A stretch of 64,000 bases of DNA from Telopea speciosissima. Lineage: Eukaryota > Streptophyta > Magnoliopsida > Proteales > Proteaceae. Shown here piece after piece: positions 1 to 16,700 of the stretch; position 1 is the first letter of the stretch, and the number at the start of each line of letters is the position of its first letter. The notes under the pieces were generated by a model, which ran no database searches, was not told where the DNA came from, and saw only the letters and a list, made by a program, of their open reading frames with translations. The stretch is from contig NC_057926.1 of NCBI RefSeq assembly GCF_018873765.1, positions 52,681,878 through 52,745,877 on the forward strand, given 5' to 3'. A program made the position numbers and the translations under genes.

Positions 1-31
1 AGCAACCTTACCATTGCACCAAGGTCCACCC
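1..31 (-). mobile_element. Head of a tRNA-derived SINE, cut by window edge
   Basis: The reverse complement of the first 30 bases reads like the 5' head of the SINE family seen whole at 45084-45246 (the 'ccttggtgcaa-ggtaaggttgct' box). The rest lies outside the window. It sits in the intron side of the left FKF1-like copy. Confidence 0.5.
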
Positions 32-179
32 TCATGTTAACGTATAAGCAGTCGTGTATTTTCCACCATTTCAATCCAAGTCAATTTCATCTTTCTCCTT
101 GTAATTAACAGGGAAAGATATGTAAAGTAGCAAGTGCATCTATGAGTCTTTAGCTTCTCATCCACGACAAAATTAGTTG

Positions 180-1646
<1,467 letters not shown>

Positions 1647-2069
1647 TCAAAAAGGTTCAGGCAACTAAAGCGAATAATGTGGAAGCACAGATAGTAAAAA
1701 TGCTCAGTTTAATGGAGAAATTTATGAGAATGCCAAGACTAGATTGTGCTTAGCATACGTGGTGGGCATTTCGGGATTTTAAATAAAAATGAGGGGTAAG
1801 GTGAGATAGTACCGGAATTTTTGAATGACACGTGTCAGTAAATATCTTGAGGTCAATAAATATCTCGGTGGGTTTGTATCGTCCACTACTAGGCGTTCAC
1901 GTCATCCCTTCGAATCAAGAAGATATTTTTGAGCTCCTTGGAAAGGACCAATGCGGAGCCTATATCTGATCTCTTTAACTTTGGTTTTTTTGTTGGGCGG
2001 TAAGCCATATCTTATCGCTTTAACATATCTCAAATATTCTTTAAGAAAAAAAACATATCTCAAATATTC

Positions 2070-2270
2070 GGAAATGGTACGGACAAGGGTAAAATAGTAA
2101 AAATAACTTTTTTCTTTTTAAGAAAACAAGAGGTAAACTTATCTAATACGATCAATCCATGCCGGAACCATATCGAGATCATATCGATTTTGCAGATAGC
2201 TGATACCCGATATGATATTGTGTACTAAAATCATACCTATTACCTTTATCTCTTATGAAAATTGGATGAG
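2070..2270. repeat. Dispersed 'gatatcgat' repeat, degenerate
   Basis: It shares the 'ggtacggacaagggtaaaat' stretch and several tatcg/gatac words with the element at 14638-14873; other relics are near 13230, 42760 and 60565. It is probably a decayed MITE. No gene is seen in 1640-2285. Confidence 0.45.
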
Positions 2271-2285
2271 ATTCTTAGATAGAGG

Positions 2286-2452
2286 GCGGACCTTGGTGCA
2301 ACAGTTAGGTTGCTTTATTATGACCAAGTGGTTATGGGTTCAAGTCTTTGAAAATAGCCTTTCTACAAAGTAGGGGTAAGACTGCGTACATACGGTATAT
2401 TATGACCCTCTACATACCCCACAGTGACAGGAGCCTCGTGCATGGGGTATAT
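2286..2452 (+). mobile_element. SINE (Au-like, tRNA-derived)
   Basis: A diverged full-length copy. The 5' head (ggaccttggtgcaac), 'tgaccaagtggt', 'gggttcaagtct' (B-box-like), 'aggggtaagactgcgtaca' and the end 'gagcctcgtgcatgggg' line up with the better-preserved copy at 45084-45246. Confidence 0.75.
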
Positions 2453-3479
2453 TAATTTGGGTATCGAATATGGTTGATTTGTATCAATGGCTGGTTGTGA
2501 TCGTCAATTTATGAGGGTGCGATGGTCATTTTATATCAATGGCTGGTTGTATCCAATTATGTGGAGTCATTTATGCAGTCCTCTTGTTATGGAGAAAATT
2601 TTCCTTAATTGTGTGGGAAGAAAAACCCGCCATTGTAGGGCTATTATGTTCCTCTCTATTAGACAAAGTCGATAATATCATCACCCTTATATGCGATATC
2701 CTTTTTTGTTTATCCGAAAGTTTTGGTCAAGGGATCGTGGGTGTGGAAAAACTCAGTTCTTTAAGTATCAAGATGTTATGAAAAAAATGGTTGTCCTGTT
2801 TTTTTTTTTTAAAAAAGTGGTTGTATCTTGACAATCAATGTATTTGACATCTATGAAAGACTACTCTCATCATATGATTGGATTCTTCCCTCCACTTAAC
2901 TATGCCCAAATGTGGTTCTTTATCACGTTTAACCATAAAAAGAATAACGAAATGGTATATAAAATAAAGCAAAGGGTTCCCTTTGATGCTCGTCTGCAGT
3001 TTTGGGCGAAGGAGGGGGTAGAATTGAAAACTTTGTCAAATTAAGGGGTATTAGGACTTTTAAAAGGGGAAGTGCTACAGTGTTGCAAGTGAGGTGGGGG
3101 GGGCGTAAAATTTTGTCCTAGACATTGGCATCATGGGATCTTTTCCCCATAAAATAAAATAATAAATTTTCAAGAAAATATTTATGGTGAAACAAAGAGA
3201 GCTGAGTATGTTCCTATTTTTCAATGATGGTTTTTTTTTGCTAATTTTTTTCAATGATCTAATTTCTTGCAAAATGGTTTTACTTAGTATTTCAATTTTG
3301 GGTACAAGTGGAAAGTTGAATTAGCGACCTCTCCCTTGGACTTAGCGTAGTGCCCCACTACACTGCCAGCCACCACCACACCAAGAGGCGCTTCACTCAC
3401 CCCAAGCCCCCCCCCCCCCAAAAAAAAGGGCCAATATCTAATACGTATATCTAAGTAGGATGATTCACAATGATTGCAA
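2453..3479. other. Intergenic, no gene recognised
   Basis: Only short open frames without recognisable domains, a near-duplicate pair at 2486 and 2536 ('tatcaatggctggttgt'), and homopolymer runs at 2800 and 3410. Confidence 0.6.
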
Positions 3480-3740
3480 GATGGTTGAGCCGGGCTGGGT
3501 CAGACCGAGCCGGGGAGGGGAAAGGGAGATGCAGGGGCTAGGCCAGGCAAGGGAGAAGAAGAAGAAGAAAGAAGGGGCCAGGCCAGGCTCAACCCGAGGC
3601 CTCAACCCTAGCTATGATGCAGGGCTAAAAATTCCCAGCCTTGACATGCCCTCAGGGCCAGGGTCTCTTAGCCTAGGCCATGTTCAGGCTCGGGCCAATA
3701 AGGCCAAACTTGAACCCTACTCTCCTCTGCATAAGTGAAG
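3480..3740. repeat. GC-rich dispersed repeat
   Basis: Its 'gaggcctcaaccct', 'aaattcccag', 'caggctcgggcc' and 'aaggccaaacttg' phrases recur in the same order at 51790-52190. Fragments of the family also appear near 20625. The open frame across it looks like chance in a GC-rich repeat. Confidence 0.6.
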
Positions 3741-4769
3741 GTGCATTTAGTTGCAATGTATGGGCATGTTTGGATAATCCAGGCAGATTTACTAGGATTG
3801 CTACTTTCCCAATTAATGGGCTTGTTTTTTTTATTTCTGAATGGGGCTTTAACTCCTTGAGATTAAAAAAAAAGGGTAAAATTGAATATATGGTGAACCA
3901 TATGGCTCAGATGGAGCTTGAAACTTGAGACATGTCAAATAGGGTTGAGAAAAAAGTGGAGAGAAAAAGAGAATGCATTCAAATTAAAATTTTGCACGAA
4001 AAAGAATTTAAAAAAAAAACAAGTGAAAAAGATTGACTTGGGTAATGTTATACCCAAATACAACCACCTAATTAGATTGCATCACGTCATCAAAACATTG
4101 CCGCCCCATAACAATCAAGGACTCAACGGATCACTTCCAATAAGAAAACCTACCAAAAAAAGGCACAACACGCCACGCAAGCAGAAATTAACCTTTCCTT
4201 TTGCCAACTTACTCCTATATGAAAATTATTAAAAGTGCTCACGATCCCTATGAATCAGGGATCACACTCTTAAAGGAACTCAACCAAAGATTTTATTACC
4301 AAAGATAAAACCTATCATGTTGGGACTCTCTTCTCAAAAGCCTATGTCTGCCACGAACCCTACATATACTCAGGTATAACCATATACAGAGACATCTTGA
4401 TTATTTTCAATTGTTGCTTAGAGAGATCTGACTTATGCATCGGAGAGTCCCCCACTGGTACAAACCAGCTCTCTAGTGTGTCTTCTGTGCAAGCTATAGT
4501 ACAGGAGGATAGATTGTGGAGATTTCTTGACGCGACAGGTAATATGCTCAAAACATCTTGACAACGATTAAATTACCACATGGTAGAGTGCAGAGTCCCA
4601 GTAGGTCATGGATTCGACTCCTCTATAGTCCTTCAGGCATTGTATTGTATTGATAGTTCAGAACAACTTAAAAACAACTAAGCCACCATCATTGGAATCT
4701 GTCAAGCTTAATATATTCTATTTGGAGATTGAAGTGACATAAGGTTTTATATAAGAGGGGGGGTTGTTT
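3741..4769. other. Intergenic, no gene recognised
   Basis: Short frames are Lys-rich, low-complexity translations of A-rich DNA. No splice-joined coding pattern is seen. Confidence 0.55.
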
Positions 4770-4935
4770 CAAGAAGTGGTCTTTCAATATGGTTTAGAAA
4801 ATCAAGCTGCTGATGTATTAGCCAAATATGCCCTAAGATTTAAGGTCTTGATTATTACTATACATTGATGAAGCATCATCCTCCTTTTTTTGAGGAAGGA
4901 TTGGATTATGTAGTATTATGTAACCCTCTTGGTAT
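4770..4935 (+). mobile_element. LINE fragment, C-terminal RNase H end
   Basis: Translation gives FQEVVFQYGLENQAADVLAK followed by YAL, the pattern of the RNase H tail of plant L1-type LINEs (N.AAD.LAK.AL). It is followed by a degenerate 3' end. Only the tail is left. Confidence 0.55.
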
Positions 4936-4954
4936 TTTGTGAAGGAGATTTACT

Positions 4955-5165
4955 TATTGACACTCCTTAAGGTATCGAATAATCAGTAATTTTACTTTTT
5001 TTGTCCTTTTAGTATAATGTATTTTTTTTTAATCAAGGTAAATCCTATCATTTCACATGTGTACTCGAAAAATGTACAAAGATAATGATAGATTTTGATA
5101 ATGACATGAAAAAATCACTTTCAAATTGTTTTGAAAATCCATTTTACATTGACTTATAAAATGTT
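4955..5165. repeat. Dispersed repeat related to ARR intron 4 sequence
   Basis: The 'catttcacatgtgta.tcgaaaa', 'gataatgacatga' and 'cactttc' phrases match 15475-15580 and 32090-32185, both inside intron 4 of the two response-regulator copies. Probably an old MITE-like family. Confidence 0.5.
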
Positions 5166-5639
5166 CAAGGAACCCAATCTCGGCCATGATCTCCGTATTG
5201 GATTGGACTTTATCGAATCAAAAGTTTTTCAGATACCTAACCTTAAGGGGCTCTGTTATAAATAAAACTCTTCTCTTTTGGTTAAGAAAATGAGAAGATA
5301 TTTTTAGTTCACACCCCTTTGTAAAGATTTCTTCTTCTAATTTGGTGATAGAGGAGAGATTTGAAGGCTCTTTGTTGATTCCAATCACCTCCTCTCCCCA
5401 CTCTCCCCAGAAGGGCATCACAATAAAAGATGGCGAAAGTTTTTCTTCATTGTAGCTGTAAAGAATCTAAACATTGAGGATGTTATTATTCCTTCCCCCG
5501 CCCCCCATATTGAATGCTCTTATTATCATTATTTCAAGAATCCCATCCAACCACCAAAACCTAGGTATTAAGACATAAAACCCGTGTATTAAGAGATTCT
5601 CTCCTCGCCATGGGTGAAAGAATCTCAATCAAAAAAAGA

Positions 5640-6000
5640 TTGACCTATGTTGCATGTTGAATACCCCTTCCAGGAAGAAAAAGAAACAAATGTGTGTTTC
5701 AAAACCAACCTCTCTCCATCTCATGTGGATCGTGCCTTATTTTCTGTTCCTTTGCATATACAATCTAACAGTAGCAGTACTTCTATGACTTTAGTTGAGT
5801 ACCAAGCTATACCATGGGGGGGGGGGGGGGGGGTTGTCTGATCATTATTTGTGATGGGTGTATGGACCTAGTATCTCATTGCCGTGGATGGGCTACTATC
5901 ATTCTTTTTCAATCTGAGTTTCACTAGGCTTCTTTGAGTTTTGGTGTTTCAAGGGATGTGTTCGCATCAAAAGCCAGAGGCATCATGTAGGATTTGCACT
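5640..6000 (+). mobile_element. Degenerate LINE fragment (RNase H region)
   Basis: Translations in changing frames resemble an RNase H core (ICDGCMDLVSHCRGWATII) and its surroundings. A poly-G run at 5814-5834 interrupts it. Called on pattern only. Confidence 0.4.
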
Positions 6001-6363
6001 ATATAGAGACACAAAGATTCACGCGGATAAAAGTATGAATAGATCACAACGATCTTCGCTAATGGTTGATGCAAGGGAATTAAAAATGTTGGCATTGAGA
6101 TTTTTGACATCCTTTTAAAAATTTCAAATATTATGGCTAAGTTAAAGGTTAATGTTTTATGTAAGTGTCCTTATTTGATTTATGTAGAGCTGTAGACACC
6201 GAATTTTCCGAATTTTGTAGAATCTAAACTGATGCTACCCGATTCTTGCATCTTGTGGAGCTCTTGCACTATACCAGAAAAGAAGATCTATAGTGCAACA
6301 ACTCAACAACTTGTAACATGTAAAAGGACTTTAAAAAAACCTGTGCAATCGAAGGGGAATACA

Positions 6364-6364
<1 letters not shown>

Positions 6365-6418
<54 letters not shown>
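6365..6418. repeat. (TA)n(GA)n compound microsatellite
   Basis: About 13 TA units run directly into about 13 GA units. Confidence 0.95.
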
Positions 6419-6486
6419 TTCTTTAAAAACAGAGTATGACTCTGAAAAGGATTCCTAATTTGAATCTAAAACTCCAAATAGCAATA

Positions 6487-6556
6487 GTTGATAGCTAACC
6501 TTTTATACAACAACAAACACAGCCTTATCCCAATTGTTGATAGCTAACCTTTTATA
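6487..6556 (-). mobile_element. 28-bp LINE (RTE-like) tail with 21-bp target-site duplication
   Basis: Two identical 21-bp copies starting gttgatagctaacc (6487-6507 and 6536-6556) flank 28 bp. The reverse complement of those 28 bp is a 'ttgggataaggctgtgtttgttgttg' type 3' end, as in plant RTE LINEs. It is an almost completely 5'-truncated insertion. Confidence 0.7.
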
Positions 6557-6733
6557 ATTAATATATATAAATATACATAGTAAATTATAATATAAAATTT
6601 AAGTTTAGAGCAAATAACCCCAAATAAAAATGAACACTCTTGCTGGACTAATATCCAAATTTAGCTTAGTTCTTATTGGCTTCGGCTTCCAAACTGGAAT
6701 TTTTTTTTGTCCAGCCAGGCTAGTGCAACTGCA

Positions 6734-10243
<3,510 letters not shown>

Positions 10244-11157
10244 ATTTCTGCTTCCGCACACAGCGTTTCTCTCTGTGTTAGTTACTTGGCCGTTGGCACA
10301 ATTAAAAAGGCTCAGGTGATTTGTGACAGATAATAAAAATGCCCTGCTTTGTGAAGAAAATTACCAGAATACCATTAACTATATTGTGCTTAGCATACCC
10401 AAAGGGTGTAAATCGGTCTGGAATCGGATATTTGGTTCGGTGGTTCTAGGGAGTGTTGGTGTGATCTGGAACCGAATCGAGGCCGCCACCATGCCCCTGA
10501 AAATTCTGCTTTTCCAGGGTGAGTTTAGTCATTTAAAAAAAAAAAAAAAACATAAAAGCAATTCACCTGGAAACTGAAGTAAGTAAAATGTAAATCTGCA
10601 TTCCAAAACAGTAAGAGGCCCTCAAGTCCTCGTCTCCCTTCTGTTGTTCAATGGTATAAACTTAAATTGCATTGATAAATGATTCCTTGATATTCCCCCT
10701 CCCAACCCTTTTTTTTGTATTTTTTTTTTATTTTTACTAATTTATACATATTTATTATATTAAAAATAAGAAATAAGGGTGATTCGCCTTGATCGGGTTT
10801 GACAAGACTGAGTCATTAGATTTTCTGAAAGATGAGTTGAGACTTGAATCGAGGAAGAAAAAAATCTTTTTTCCATTTTTAGTTTCTTTTTTTTTTATGA
10901 GAAATAAAAACAGATTACTAAGAGAAAGAATAGATATTGTCGTGGTACACAAAAAAATCACATTGTCCTACTAGTGCAGTAGTGGCTAAGTATCCAACTA
11001 TGTCCAAAAACCATCAGATTTATACACAAAAGATATGTTCGTCTTAAAAAGATCAACAGACCGAGTTAGCAAATAAAAATTATCTCAAGTCCAAGCTGTC
11101 TTCTTAGGCTGAGTGAAAAGATGTGAGATCCTATAGTTTCCACACGAAACATCACGA

Positions 11158-11325
11158 ATCGTTATCCCCTCCAATTCGCTTCCCCCTTCAATCTCTCCAA
11201 TTCCTCACATGGGGGCGAAAATGATCACCCCACCCCTGCCCTAAAACACTGCCCAAGGTGGGGTCCACTTCCCCCTATTAGAGGGATTGGAGGAATTGGA
11301 GGTGGAGGTGGTAATTATTCCAAAC
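11158..11325. mobile_element. MITE, 'ttatc-cctcc' inverted-repeat family
   Basis: Imperfect inverted ends (gttatcccctcc... against the complement of ...ggaggtggtaatt) surround a core with 'aaaatgatcaccccacccc' and 'caaggtggggtccac'. The same architecture is seen at 49674-49849. Confidence 0.6.
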
Positions 11326-13755
11326 ATCATAGATGGAGATGTTCTTGCTTTTCACATGCTTCCAAGATGCCTTTTTAGTTCTTACCCCAAAAAAAAAAAA
11401 AAAAATTGCCTTTTTAGTTTCTTATTGGTTTTCTATCGGTTTTATCGGTTTGATTGTGGGTTCAGTTCAGTTTTTTGTTTTAGTTGGTCCAATCGGTTGA
11501 GTTTTTATAGGTCTTCAAAAACCCTAACCTTAAACCACTTGATAAGTTGGTTCGGGATGGTACAACCAAACCCATGGCATTTACCAAACTACCCTAAAGA
11601 TGCTCTTTCCTGCTCAATGAATGGACCATGGAAGATTAAGTGAATTTAAAGCTTGTAGGCAAAGAATAGTGGAAAATGAGATTTTGAGGGTCAAGCTTTG
11701 GTCATGGTCACATTCATGGATAAATGATATGTTTGTCATTTTTGTGGATACCATGTTATAGCATGAACAACAGAGAATTTCCATGTGTTTTAGTTTGGTT
11801 GTTTTTGTCAAGATTTTGATATTTGCCCAATATTTAGGTACAATTTAGGTGGTGATTTGAGTTCCTTGCCTAGTGCTGAGTTATCCAATGAGATTAGAAA
11901 CTCATGGAAGCATTTACACCAATCATAACTTCTTGATCTTGTTTCTTTTTAATTTGAATTCCATTCTAATTTTTTTTTTTGTGTTAGAATTTAGTCCAAT
12001 AGGGAAAGACCCACAAGGGGATAGAAGGGGCCACAAAGTATCAACACTTGATTCTAGAAGAGACCTGACTTGCTGCAAACGATAGGGAAGAAAGGGGGGG
12101 AGGGGGAAATGGTATCATTTAATTGGTACAAATATCATTAAGAGTGTTGAATTCTTGACCTCCTGGGAGAGCATGTACTCCAACTAGCAAGACTCCAACA
12201 AACTGAGCTAGCAGGTGTTCACAACCATTATAACTAGGTTTTTAATCAATCAAAGATCTAGTTTCTCTTCATCCATGGTGTTCTCCTATGATGAAGAGAT
12301 CTATGGGATCTGACCATAGATTAATTAGAAAAAGTATTTTAAGCTCATCCAATAAAGAATGAGAGTTAATGATGAATCCAATGTCTAGCTTCACATCATT
12401 TCTAGATCATGGATGAAGGAAAACTTAACTTATCAATTAATGCATGCATGACTACTAATTAAAATTTCGAAGTAATGATAAATAAAAGAGCATAGAATTC
12501 TATGGCCAAATGTCAAAGTAATTCAACACTTTATTTTCGTTTCTTAAAACTCTACTGTTCATGTGGAAGGGAGTACTCTTGCGTTAGGTCTTCCAATCCA
12601 TTCATAGCACAAGTTGGAGATGAAACAGAGTATTCCGTTTGTGAAACTATAAGTAGTAATTCTATTCTAAGGTCAAAACAAAACTATTATTGGTTCTGTC
12701 TATCCAAGCGTGTATTGTATCCCTTCATTCACTTGTACATCTCATCCTTTTTCCTTGGTTACTTTCTCCTTTTGTTTATATGGTAGGCAAGGATTTGATC
12801 AGCTTAGACTAAGAGAAGTTTATTCCCAATCAATTACCTTAGTCAATGGAGAAATTCTCGCCAATATCTTTGTAAACATATTCCTTCTATCAATACATTT
12901 AAATCACTGGATTTTGAATATCAAATTCGAATTTTACAAAAACTAAAAGAAAATCCTTAGATACAGAGAGAGATCTGGCTTTTCACTGAAGGGGGTTCGA
13001 CTAAACCCAAAATAGAGAGAGTGAACCCCCTCCGCCTGCTCTGGTGGTGTTTTCTCTACTTTGATTGATCTAATCAGCCGATTTATATCAGTATGGCTAA
13101 AGATATAAAACTGTAAAAAAAACCATTTATATCAGTATTCAGTATGGCTAAAGATATAAAACTGTAAAAAAATCCATTTAATTTTTTTAAAGAAATTTTT
13201 TAAGAAAAAAAGGGTAAACCTGACTAATCCAAACTGGTATTGGATTGTGGTAATGACAGAGACTGATACCGATTACTTATCTTGAATCTCTTCTTTCTTC
13301 AATTGTTATAGGTTTGTTTTTCACACTCGCTAAAGAAAGGTTGTGTTTGTCAGATTGAGCTCCTCTCCAAGGAATCCAGCGCCCGAAGCATCCAACCGTT
13401 AAGTAGTGCCATACATATCCCAATGGCTGATTGGGCACGCGCCAAGATCTTTGCACCACAGCCAGCCCTTAGATGCCCCCAGGCACTCCCTGCGCTGGGC
13501 ACCCTAGAGAGGAACCGGATCCGTGTCTGTACAACTACTGTGATCCGGCCTCAATAATGGAGGGGTAAGAGCAATAAACGGCTCAGATTAATTATAATCA
13601 GATCAACGGTTAAAATTTAATGTAGTGAATACAAGTTGTCAGGATTATGCACTACTCAACTTTTTTTCCTCTGCTTTTTTTACTTTCTTCATGAACTGAA
13701 AGCCTGAAACCGAGTGATTCTGTGGCAGATCTGCGATTATTTGAAGCTGCCGGCG
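11326..13755. other. Intergenic spacer, no gene recognised
   Basis: It holds short unsupported frames, an A run at 11390, a 50-bp direct duplication at 13079-13175, and a GC-richer block at 13370-13560 that looks like a decayed mobile element. The segment 12500-12950 has open frames with no recognisable family. The end of the spacer (13690-13750) matches scattered 5'-leader pieces of the response regulator at 24680-24830. Confidence 0.55.
13079..13175 (+). repeat. Two-copy tandem repeat, about 50 bp
   Basis: The unit 'atttatatcagtatggctaaagatataaaactgtaaaaaaa' occurs twice in a row, the second copy with a small internal repeat. Confidence 0.85.
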
Positions 13756-16700
13756 ATGAGCCTGAGAGTGCTTGTGGACGATGACACAACCTGTTTGAGG
13801 ATTTTGAAGCAGATGCTTCGGAGATGCTTGTATCTTGGTAAGTTCATCTTACTTAAAGATGATACTTGTAGTAGTTATGGATCTTGCAAGGGAGATACTG
13901 CAACAACGGATCAGTTTCCTGCTGGTCTGAGAGTGCTTGTTGTAGACGATGACACAACCAGTTTGAGGATTTTGGAGCAGATGCTACGGAGATGCAAGTA
14001 TCTTGGTAAGTTCATCTTACTTAAAAGGTGAATTTGATGTTCGTTGGCTTTGATTTCAATAGTTAACTGACCTATTTTTGCTTTGTTCAGTTACAACTTG
14101 CTCCCAGGTTACTATTGCTTTAAACTTAGTTTGGGAAGGAAAAGGTTATTTTGATGTGATAATAAGTGATGTTTATATACCTGATATGGATGGATTTAAG
14201 CTTCTTGAAAAAGTTGGGCTAGAGATGGACTTACCTGTTGTTAGTGAGTAATTCTTTTTTTCTCTTCCCCTAATCAATTTTATTGGTTATTTAGGTTTGT
14301 AAACTATAATTTGATATTTCTTCCATAGTGATGTCTTCTGTAAGGAAAAAGTGGAATGAGAATAAAGAAGATGAACAATCTGGTTGTGAAGATGAGGGTG
14401 AATTGGAAAATGATGAAGATGATGAAGATGACCCGGGTACATCAAAGAAACCCCGTGTAGTGTGGTCGGTGGAACTGCATCAGAAATTTGTCTGTGCTGT
14501 GAATCAGCTTGGAATTGATAGTAAGAGCCCCTGATTATTACCCTTTGTCTTAATTTCTTTATCATATTCTTTACTGTCAAATATCATCTTGGGATTTAAG
14601 TGATTGCATTTAGATGACACTGTAAATTTTCATTTTGGTTCATGGTTCTAAGTATACGTATGGTACGTACCAGTTTTGTATGTAGCCGATCCCGATAATA
14701 TGCCGATACTGCATCGGTGACACGGTACGGACAAGAGGTAGAATGGTCAGAAAATCTATTTTTTAAAGGAGATTTAGGGGTAATTTTGTCCGATACGACT
14801 GATCCATTCTGGATATCGATACGGTATCGTATTGGTTTTGCAATTGAGCGATACCATGAACTAGAACAATGTTGTGGTTGGCTATTTATTTGTTCATTTC
14901 TTTAGTATTGTGCTTTGCCATTAATTAATGATGAATTTCCTGGCTTGACTGTGCAGAGGCTGTTCCCAAGAGAATTCTTGAATTGATGAGTGTTCCAGGT
15001 TTAACTAGAGAAAATATTGCAATCCATTTGCAGGTTTGATTCTAACTGAGCTGGATTTTGATGTACTGATGATTTTGAGAAAATATTGCAATCCATTTGC
15101 AGGTTTGATTCTAACTGAGCTGGATTTTGATGTAGTGATGATTTTATTTTATTTTTAATTAAGATGGGGATAAATAAGTGAATCAATTATAGTGGCCATT
15201 TTAAAATAGTTTATGGTTGCCAAACTAATTTTTTATGTTGCTATTTAGCTTTCAGTATTGTCAATTAACTGTACATAATTTTTCACTCAAGAGTTTCCAT
15301 CACATTGAGGAATTTAAGGGGGTATTCACCTCCTATCCCCCAAGAAAAAGGCCAAGGATAACAAAAGAGAAAAAAAAGAGTTTATTCTCAATGTTTTCCA
15401 TCTTAACCTAAAAGTACAGAAATTCAATGTATCAGTATAGATATAACGCTGCTACCAAATTGTATTCCAATGAGGGTAATAGAGACATTTCACATGTGTA
15501 TTCGAAAATTGTGTGTGACAATGATACCTTTTGATAATGACGTAATGATGTCACTTTCCTTTTTTGAAAGCCCTTTTATACCCCTATTGATGCAGGGTGC
15601 ACTCCCATGGATCAACCCGAATCCGTTTGAGAATCCAAACCAAGATGAACCGGATCCCAATCCTGTTTTGGTTCAGTAGGATATTTAGGATTTATTTTAT
15701 TTGGTTTTAAGATATGTAATTTTTTATTTTGAGTAGCTATTAGACACGTAGGGATAAATTCTAATTTGAGTTTTATTGAGTTTCTACTTTTATTACTCTC
15801 AAGTGTTAGGAAGTAATTAGGAGTCTTTGGTTTCTGGATTTTATAAATATATGTGTAACCCAACGATGGGAGTAGATTTGACAATGAAAAGACAACTGAG
15901 TATCTGGGTTGAAGCCTGTGTGGTCTTGCATGAGCACTATTCTTCTTCCTATGTGATACCCTCTCTCCCCTGCAACTCTGATATTCTTCTCCTCCTCCTA
16001 ATCAAAAGAACTTTTGGGAATAAGACAAGGGGCTATTAAAAGAAAGTATCGAGTTCTAAATACATCTATAGAGGTGTGATCATTCAGACTTTCCTATGAG
16101 AAAGAGTACAATATGGCTATACAACCACATCGATTCCACTAATCTATTATATAATTTTTCAAACATATAGATCACCATATTAAAACTTCTGAAAACTTGA
16201 CACTTGACATACATAAACTTCATCTATGTTGACTAACATTATTTCTGATTTTTCAATGTGCAGAAATACAGACTATGTTTAAAGAGGATAAGTGGAGTAG
16301 CTCAGCAACAAGGGGGGATTTCCAATTCATTCTGTGGGCCTGTGGAATCAAATGCAAAACTTGGTTCCTCTGTTCCTTCTGGGTTTGGAACCTGTACACC
16401 TAATTCTCTTGGTTCTGTTGGTCCTTCAGTCAATTTTGGGGGGCTAAACATTCAGAACAATAATATGTTGATGCAAATACTACAGAAGCTGCTGGCGATG
16501 AGCCTTAGTATGACAGCTAGTAGTTATGGATCTTGCAAGGCTGATACTGCTACTACGATGGATCAGTTTCCTGTTGGTCTGAGAGTGCTTGTTGTGGACG
16601 ATGACATAATCTGTTTGAGGATTTTGGAGCAGATGCTTCGGAAATGCATGTATCTAGGTAAGTTCATCTTACTTTAAGGTGAAGATGATGTTCTTTGGCT

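Noticed and set aside
3460-4232. Three consecutive open frames
   Set aside because: They fall in a GC-rich dispersed repeat and A-rich DNA, with Lys-rich low-complexity translations.
12500-12950. Possible gene or organelle DNA insertion
   Set aside because: Frames of 94 and 78 codons are open but match no family I recognise, and no splice-linked partner is visible.
13370-13560. GC-richer block resembling a mobile element
   Set aside because: No convincing inverted ends or flanking duplication could be found.
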